Shown here piece by piece: positions 6,844 through 10,348 of a stretch of DNA of 10,348 nucleotides (position 1 is its first letter; every line of letters starts with the position of its first letter). The position numbers were made by a program, and so were the translations under genes. The notes under the pieces are model-generated. The model did no database searches. It was not told the DNA's origin and saw only the letters and a list, made by a program, of their open reading frames with translations. The stretch is from Rhizobacter sp. GTDB taxonomy: Bacteria > Pseudomonadota > Gammaproteobacteria > Burkholderiales > Burkholderiaceae. The stretch spans positions 1-10,348 of the forward strand of contig JACMKW010000385.1 of the NCBI GenBank assembly GCA_014379885.1, given 5' to 3'.

Positions 6844-7014
6844 ATGAATGTCCGCACTTCCGAGTTGTACCTCGACGTCGACCCGGTGGCACTGCCCGAG
6901 CGATCTCACCTCGGCAAAAAAAAGTGGCCGAGGTCTCTCGCCACGACGAACGTGAGCCCGCGGGTTCGCGGCGCTCAACGCTTCATTCTTTTTGAAGCGT
7001 GGCTTGGAGCGTGA
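6844..7014 (+). CDS. Small hypothetical ORF, doubtful
   Basis: This is a 56-residue ORF with a strong ribosome site: GGAGG at 6831-6835, eight bases before the ATG. The first 27 codons are GC-rich in third position like the neighbouring genes (MNVRTSELYLDVDPVALPER). An A8 run at 6916-6923 then sits in the loop of a perfect 8-bp hairpin (ACCTCGGC at 6908-6915 with GCCGAGGT at 6927-6934). Beyond it a -1 frame is equally plausible, giving a 50-residue product ending at 6995. The in-frame version overlaps the end of convergent osmC by 32 bp. I recognise no family. It may be a real small gene, one with slippage at the A-run, a decayed gene or chance; the SD is the main argument in favour. Confidence 0.35.
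   Translation: MNVRTSELYLDVDPVALPERSHLGKKKWPRSLATTNVSPRVRGAQRFILFEAWLGA
6978..7000. other. Hairpin over the osmC stop codon
   Basis: ACGCTTCA (6978-6985) and TGAAGCGT (6993-7000) form a perfect 8-bp stem with a 7-nt loop. On the minus strand the last codons and the TGA of osmC lie within it. No U-run follows on either strand, so it is not a standard intrinsic terminator, but it may protect the 3' end of the osmC message. Confidence 0.45.
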
Positions 7015-7423
7015 TTTCCGGCACGGCGGCCAGCGCCTTAGACAGCGGGCAGGTGCGTTTGGCGGTTTGCGCAATCTCGTGAAACTGCGCCTCACTGATG
7101 CCGGGCACCTTGGCTTGAAGCTCAAGCGCAATGCGGTCGATGACAAAACCGTCTCCATCCTTGGCCAACCTGACGCGCACCACGGTGGCCGCTTCGGTGG
7201 TCGCAAAGCCCGCCTTGTCGCAGGCGAACGAAAACGCCATCGTGAAGCATGCCGCGTGAGCAGCCGCCAGTATCTCTTCGGGGTTGGTGCCGTTGCGGTC
7301 GTCTTCGAAGCGGCTGCCAAAACCATAGGGGTGATCGTTGAGCGCGCGGGTCTCGGTGCTCACACGGCCCTGGCCTAGTTTGCCGCGCCCCACCCAACGC
7401 ACGCTGGCGGTTTTTTCGATCAT
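6983..7423 (-). CDS. osmC: OsmC peroxiredoxin (organic hydroperoxide reductase)
   Basis: OsmC is a small cytoplasmic thiol peroxidase that reduces organic hydroperoxides. The product has 146 residues, close to the E. coli length. The catalytic cysteines are Cys59 in AAHAACFTMAF and Cys125 in KRTCPLSKA, the same positions as I recall for E. coli. Family blocks VSTETRALNDHPYGFGSRFE (21-40), GTNPEEILAAAHAACF (45-60) and KVPGISEAQF (105-114) place it in the OsmC rather than the Ohr branch. The ATG at 7423 has a good ribosome site, AAGGAG at 7435-7430, six bases upstream. The gene is a stand-alone unit on the minus strand, convergent with the doubtful ORF at 6844. A GC-rich hairpin lies in its leader. 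Confidence 0.95.
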   Translation of the reverse strand: MIEKTASVRWVGRGKLGQGRVSTETRALNDHPYGFGSRFEDDRNGTNPEEILAAAHAACFTMAFSFACDKAGFATTEAATVVRVRLAKDGDGFVIDRIALELQAKVPGISEAQFHEIAQTAKRTCPLSKALAAVPEITLQATLQKE

Positions 7424-7446
7424 GGCGAACTCCTTGAAATTGAGAA

Positions 7447-7463
7447 TGCGGCCCTAGGCCGCA
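7447..7463. other. GC-rich hairpin in the osmC leader
   Basis: TGCGGCC (7447-7453) and GGCCGCA (7457-7463) pair perfectly around a CTA loop. It lies between the osmC ribosome site and the candidate promoter. It could act on message stability or translation, or be part of a terminator-like barrier to transcription entering from the right; no U-run is present. Confidence 0.4.
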
Positions 7464-7479
7464 GCAGCGGCGACGAGCC

Positions 7480-7508
7480 AGTATCGGCAGCACACCAGCT
7501 GCTGTGCA
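7480..7508 (-). promoter_or_regulatory. Candidate osmC promoter
   Basis: On the minus strand TGCACA (7508-7503) and GATACT (7485-7480) are separated by 17 bp, each matching four of six sigma-70 consensus bases. The spacing to the osmC start is about 55 bp. A short inverted repeat, GCACA and TGTGC around an 8-nt spacer (7490-7507), overlaps the -35 region and could be an operator. This is weak evidence. Confidence 0.3.
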
Positions 7509-7574
7509 TCGGACAAGCCCGCGACGCGAGGAGCGGTCACGTCCTACAGACGCAAGCTTGCCGCCCCTTGCCGC

Positions 7575-7603
7575 TTGATGGTCATGCCCTCATCTGGGAC
7601 AAT
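7575..7603 (+). promoter_or_regulatory. Candidate sigma-70 promoter of a short transcript
   Basis: TTGATG (7575-7580) and GACAAT (7598-7603) are separated by exactly 17 bp, each matching four of six consensus bases. Transcription would start near 7609-7611 and run about 150 nt to the strong terminator at 7721-7759. Confidence 0.35.
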
Positions 7604-7608
7604 CTCGA

Positions 7609-7759
7609 CCTCAACGAACGGCCCATGACATGACCACGCTCTTCTTTGGCAAGCACGCCACATTCGCCACCTAGTCACGGCCTTTCGACACTTCGGAAGG
7701 CTGCAACGCCTTCTGCCCCCAACCCCGGCAGGCTCAGTTCTCCCGGGGTTTTGTTTTTT
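7609..7759 (+). ncRNA. Candidate small RNA or attenuator leader
   Basis: The segment lies between a promoter-like pair and a strong intrinsic terminator and has no recognisable protein gene. Hairpin A pairs GCCTTTCG (7680-7687) with CGGAAGGC (7694-7701), with one G-U pair. Hairpin B pairs GAAGGC (7696-7701) with GCCTTC (7708-7713). The two share 7696-7701 and cannot form together, a design seen in attenuators and some regulatory RNAs. A 14-codon ORF (7630-7674, MTTLFFGKHATFAT) precedes hairpin A but has no ribosome site and no run of a single regulatory codon. Either a free sRNA or a premature-termination leader for the EF-G gene at 7942 would fit. I know of no family member to compare it with. 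Confidence 0.3.
7721..7759 (+). terminator. Strong intrinsic terminator
   Basis: AACCCCGG (7721-7728) pairs perfectly with CCGGGGTT (7743-7750) across a 14-nt loop and leads into a tract TTTTGTTTTTT (7749-7759). The orientation is plus. No annotated protein gene ends upstream on this strand, so it marks the end of an otherwise unseen transcript. Confidence 0.75.
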
Positions 7760-7875
7760 CTGGCTCCCACCATGCGCACCTACGACAAGCTGATCGCCAC
7801 GATTCTTCTCGCCAAAGCACGAGACGGCTTGCGCTCGTACTTTGGCTCGTTGCTGCAAGCGCCCTAGCGCCAGCC

Positions 7876-7935
7876 TTCGTGCGCACTTTCGCTTGAAGGC
7901 CGGCTACGAATGCACGAATAGGCCTTCAACGAAAG
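7876..7935 (+). promoter_or_regulatory. Structured leader in front of the EF-G paralogue
   Basis: The left arm 7886-7901 (CTTTCG, one bulged C, TTGAAGGCC) pairs at 15 positions with the right arm 7921-7935 (GGCCTTCAACGAAAG). The 19-nt loop contains GCACGAA (7912-7918), which is fully complementary to TTCGTGC at 7876-7882 just upstream of the stem, so an H-type pseudoknot or an alternative fold is possible. The only purine-rich ribosome-site candidate, GAAAGA at 7931-7936, lies almost wholly in the right arm, six bases before the ATG. I infer possible control of translation initiation; the ligand or signal is unknown. Confidence 0.45.
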
Positions 7936-7941
7936 ATCCGC

Positions 7942-9972
7942 ATGAACACCACCAGAACGCTCAGGAACATCGGCGTCATTGCCCACGTCGACGCTGGCAA
8001 GACCACCACCACAGAACGCATCTTGTTCTACACAGGTGCGAACCACCGCATCGGCGAAGTGCACCACGGCGACACGACCATGGACTTCGACCCGCAGGAA
8101 CGTGCACGCGGTATCACCATCAACAGCGCGGCCACCACCGTGTTCTGGAAAGGTGCGCAGATCAACGTGATCGACACCCCCGGTCACATCGACTTCAACA
8201 TCGAAGTGAACCGCTCGCTGCGCGTGCTCGACGGCGCGGTGGTGGTGTTCGACGGCGTGGCCGGCGTCGAGCCGCAGACCGAGACCAACTGGCGCCTGGC
8301 CGACAAGTACCAAGTGCCGCGGCTGGCCTTCGTCAACAAGCTCGACCGTGTGGGGGCCGATTTCCAGCGCGTTGTGCAGATGATGCAAGAGCGCCTGGGT
8401 GTGAAGCCGCTCGTGCTGCAGTTGCCCATCGGCGCCGAGGACTCTTTCCGCGGCGTGGTGGATCTGCTCGCGCTCAAGGCGCTGGTGTGGCATGGCACGG
8501 AGGTCGGTGAACCGTACGAGACGCAAGCGATCCCGCCCGAGCTCATGGCACAAGCCGTCAGTGCCCGCGCTCGCCTGGTCGAGGCTGTGGTCGAACAAGA
8601 CGACACCGTGCTCGCGGCTTACCTGAATGGCACCGAGCCCACGGTGGCGCAGCTGCGTGCCTGCATTCGCACAGGCACGCTGGCGGGTGTCTTCGTGCCC
8701 GTGCTGGCCGGCGCGGCGTTCAAGAACAAGGGTGTGGAGCCTTTGCTTGACGCCGTGGTCGAGTACCTGCCCGCACCCCAGGATCTGCGAGTGGTGGAAG
8801 GCCAAGCCGAGGCGGACCCCGACGGCCCGCTGGCCGCACTCGCCTTCAAAGTGCAAACCGACGCCCATGGTTCGATGGTGTTCGTGCGCGTGTATCGCGG
8901 CCGCTTGCGCCCGGGCGATGTGGTGCTGAACGCAAATACCGGCAAGACCGAACGTGTGGCCCGGCTGTACGAGGTGCATGCCGACAAACACGAAGAACGC
9001 CAGGTTCTGGAGGCGGGTGACATTGCGGGCGTCGTCGGCCTGAAAGACACGCTGACCGGCCACACACTCGCCGACCGCCAGCACCCGGTGGTGCTGGAGG
9101 AGATCAGCATCCCCGAGCCGGTAATCCATGTGGCGGTGGAGCCCAAGACACAGGCCGATCAGCAGTTGCTGGGCAAGGCCTTGCACGCGCTCGTGCGCGA
9201 AGACCCGAGCCTGCGCATTCGGCAAGACAGCGAGTCGGGCCAGACGATCCTGTCCGGCATGGGCGAGTTGCAGCTGGAGGTGACGCTGGAGAAACTGCGC
9301 ACCAAGCACCACGTGAACGTGTCAACCGGGCGGCCGCAAGTGGCCTACCGCGAAACCATCACGAAGCCGGCCGAGGTGCGGCACCTGCACAAGAAGCAGA
9401 CTGGCGGGCCTGGGCAATACGCCGAGTTGACGCTGCGCCTCACGCCGCTACCGCGCGGCGAAGGTGTGCGCTTCGAGAGCCAGGTGGTGGGCGGTGCGAT
9501 TCCGCGCGAGTTCATTCCCGCGGTGGAAAGCGGCGTGCGTCGCGCAGCCGAGGCGGGTGTGCTGGCGGGTTTCCCGCTGGTCGACTTCCAAGCGACCTTG
9601 GTCGATGGCAGCCATCACGAACGCGACTCGTCGACGCTGGCTTTCGAGCTGGCAGCAGCCGCCGCATTGCGTGAGGCGGCAGCGAAAGCCGCGCCGGTGG
9701 TGCTGGAGCCCTTGATGGCCGTGGAGGTGGTGACACCTGCCGACCACCTGGGCGACACCATCGGTGACCTGAATCGCCGGCGCGGCACGATCCATGGGCA
9801 GCACAGCCGCGGCAACGCGGCGGTGGTCGAAGCGCATGTGCCGCTGTCGGAAATGTTCGGCTACATCGGCACGCTGCGTGCGCTCTCTTCAGGGCGTGCG
9901 CAGTACTCGATGCAGTTCGACCACTACGCCATCGCACCACCGGCAGTGCAAGCTCAGCTGATCAGCCGGTGA
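7942..9972 (+). CDS. fusA: Elongation factor G paralogue (diverged EF-G)
   Basis: This 676-residue translational GTPase is about 28 residues shorter than E. coli EF-G. The G domain (1-275) has G1 AHVDAGKT (14-21), G2 RGIT (56-59), G3 DTPGH with His82, G4 NKLD (132-135) and a G5-region block GAAFKNKGV (257-265). Domain II covers about 290-385 and domain III about 390-460. Domain IV follows, with its tip [10 protein letters not shown] at 555-564, and then domain V with [12 protein letters not shown] (604-615) and the C-terminal [14 protein letters not shown]. It departs from the canonical form in several places: Gln for His in GMGELQL, Pro for Arg in GGPGQY, and Leu for Met in NKLD. No rpsL, rpsG or tuf gene is adjacent, so this is likely a second EF-G (fusA2-like), perhaps specialised in recycling or stress. 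That specialisation is inference. Confidence 0.92.
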   Translation: MNTTRTLRNIGVIAHVDAGKTTTTERILFYTGANHRIGEVHHGDTTMDFDPQERARGITINSAATTVFWKGAQINVIDTPGHIDFNIEVNRSLRVLDGAVVVFDGVAGVEPQTETNWRLADKYQVPRLAFVNKLDRVGADFQRVVQMMQERLGVKPLVLQLPIGAEDSFRGVVDLLALKALVWHGTEVGEPYETQAIPPELMAQAVSARARLVEAVVEQDDTVLAAYLNGTEPTVAQLRACIRTGTLAGVFVPVLAGAAFKNKGVEPLLDAVVEYLPAPQDLRVVEGQAEADPDGPLAALAFKVQTDAHGSMVFVRVYRGRLRPGDVVLNANTGKTERVARLYEVHADKHEERQVLEAGDIAGVVGLKDTLTGHTLADRQHPVVLEEISIPEPVIHVAVEPKTQADQQLLGKALHALVREDPSLRIRQDSESGQTILSGMGELQLEVTLEKLRTKHHVNVSTGRPQVAYRETITKPAEVRHLHKKQTGGPGQYAELTLRLTPLPRGEGVRFESQVVGGAIPREFIPAVESGVRRAAEAGVLAGFPLVDFQATLVDGSHHERDSSTLAFELAAAAALREAAAKAAPVVLEPLMAVEVVTPADHLGDTIGDLNRRRGTIHGQHSRGNAAVVEAHVPLSEMFGYIGTLRALSSGRAQYSMQFDHYAIAPPAVQAQLISR

Positions 9973-9979
9973 GCGTATG

Positions 9980-10012
9980 AAGGGTGCAGGTCGCAAGGCT
10001 TGCACCCTTTTT
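9980..10012 (+). terminator. Intrinsic terminator of the EF-G paralogue gene
   Basis: AAGGGTGCA (9980-9988) pairs perfectly with TGCACCCTT (10001-10009), and the T-run covers 10008-10012. It begins 7 bp after the stop codon. On the opposite strand only two Ts follow, so it would serve convergent gspB poorly. Confidence 0.85.
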
Positions 10013-10016
10013 CCAC

Positions 10017-10348
10017 TCAGTAGTTGATGCTGTAGCGGTAGCCTTTGTAGGCGAGCACGGCTGATTTCAGCTTGATCTGCTCCAGCAGCAACTCCCCGGC
10101 CACTTTGTCGCCTTCATGGAACACCTGGCCGTTGAGGATGAGCATGCGGTTGGCGGGGGTCTGCGAGTACATCGCGCCACCAATCACCAGTTGAGGCAGC
10201 TCGCGGCGTATGTTGTCGGGCAACTCGTTGTACGTGATGGCGGGCCGCTCGGGGGCGGCAGCCACCGCAGCCGATGCGGGTGCTTGAGCCTTGGCCACCG
10301 CCTGCACGGGTTTGCGTTGCGCGGCCTGCGCGGGCGCGAGAGCTGGAG
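10017..10348 (-). CDS. gspB: Type II secretion GspB-like protein, C-terminal part
   Basis: The minus-strand frame is open from the right edge to the TGA at 10019-10017, giving at least 110 residues. The visible protein begins with a Pro/Ala/Gln-rich linker and ends in a T2SSB (GspB C-terminal) domain. This reads NELPDNIRRELPQLVIGG, then a segment YSQTPANRMLILNGQVFHEGD and the close LAYKGYRYSINY. GspB is an inner-membrane protein with a periplasmic C-terminal domain that works with GspA in assembling the secretin of the type II secretion system. The N-terminal cytoplasmic part and membrane segment must lie beyond the window. A GTG at 10307 could be read as a start but is probably internal. The 3' end abuts the EF-G terminator. 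Confidence 0.85.
   Translation of the reverse strand, partial: PALAPAQAAQRKPVQAVAKAQAPASAAVAAAPERPAITYNELPDNIRRELPQLVIGGAMYSQTPANRMLILNGQVFHEGDKVAGELLLEQIKLKSAVLAYKGYRYSINY

Noticed and set aside
7772..7867. 31-codon ORF (starting MRTYDKLIATILLAKARDGL) after the terminator at 7759
   Set aside because: No ribosome site before the ATG and no recognised homologue; the length is easily reached by chance. It could be a relic, but nothing supports that.
7864..9312. Minus-strand open frame of 482 codons opposite the EF-G paralogue
   Set aside because: The plus strand encodes unmistakable EF-G motifs over the same DNA; the antisense product is a His/Gln/Leu-rich mirror frame.

Overview
The window is GC-rich, densely coded chromosomal DNA of a betaproteobacterium. 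Burkholderiales, Comamonadaceae-like, is the best guess. The evidence is codon bias, the quinolinate genes nadA and nadC, a UAA tRNA-Leu with encoded CCA, a type II secretion GspB tail and small intergenic hairpins of a kind common in that group. The assignment is an inference from recognised protein families; no 16S or other marker is present.

Layout from left to right. A truncated MFS transporter gene (minus) is divergent from an AraC-family regulator gene (plus), with a 69-bp gap carrying a perfect inverted repeat. Next comes a 427-residue protein of unknown function with a Roadblock/LC7-like C-terminal domain. A 242-bp gap with a near-perfect 27-bp palindrome leads to the quinolinate pair nadA-nadC, followed 17 bp later by a small ComFB-family gene. 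Behind it lies the decayed C-terminal part of an IS630-type transposase gene, which ends 13 bp before murI (glutamate racemase). After murI come tRNA-Leu(UAA) on the minus strand with its own likely promoter and terminator, a doubtful 56-residue ORF, and osmC (peroxide reductase, minus).

A 518-bp stretch without a recognised protein gene follows osmC. It holds the osmC leader, a candidate sRNA or attenuator transcript (promoter-like boxes, two mutually exclusive hairpins, a strong intrinsic terminator), and a long hairpin directly in front of the next gene. That gene encodes a diverged, 676-residue elongation factor G paralogue, closed by a good intrinsic terminator. The window ends inside a minus-strand gspB gene.

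Most protein genes are housekeeping: NadA and NadC make nicotinate mononucleotide for NAD, MurI supplies D-glutamate for peptidoglycan, OsmC detoxifies organic peroxides, and EF-G drives translocation or recycling on the ribosome. I see no clear multi-gene undescribed system. The items most worth a second look are the IS630 relic before murI, the candidate RNA at about 7609-7759, the structured leader of the EF-G paralogue, the Roadblock-domain protein, and ComFB linked to NAD genes.
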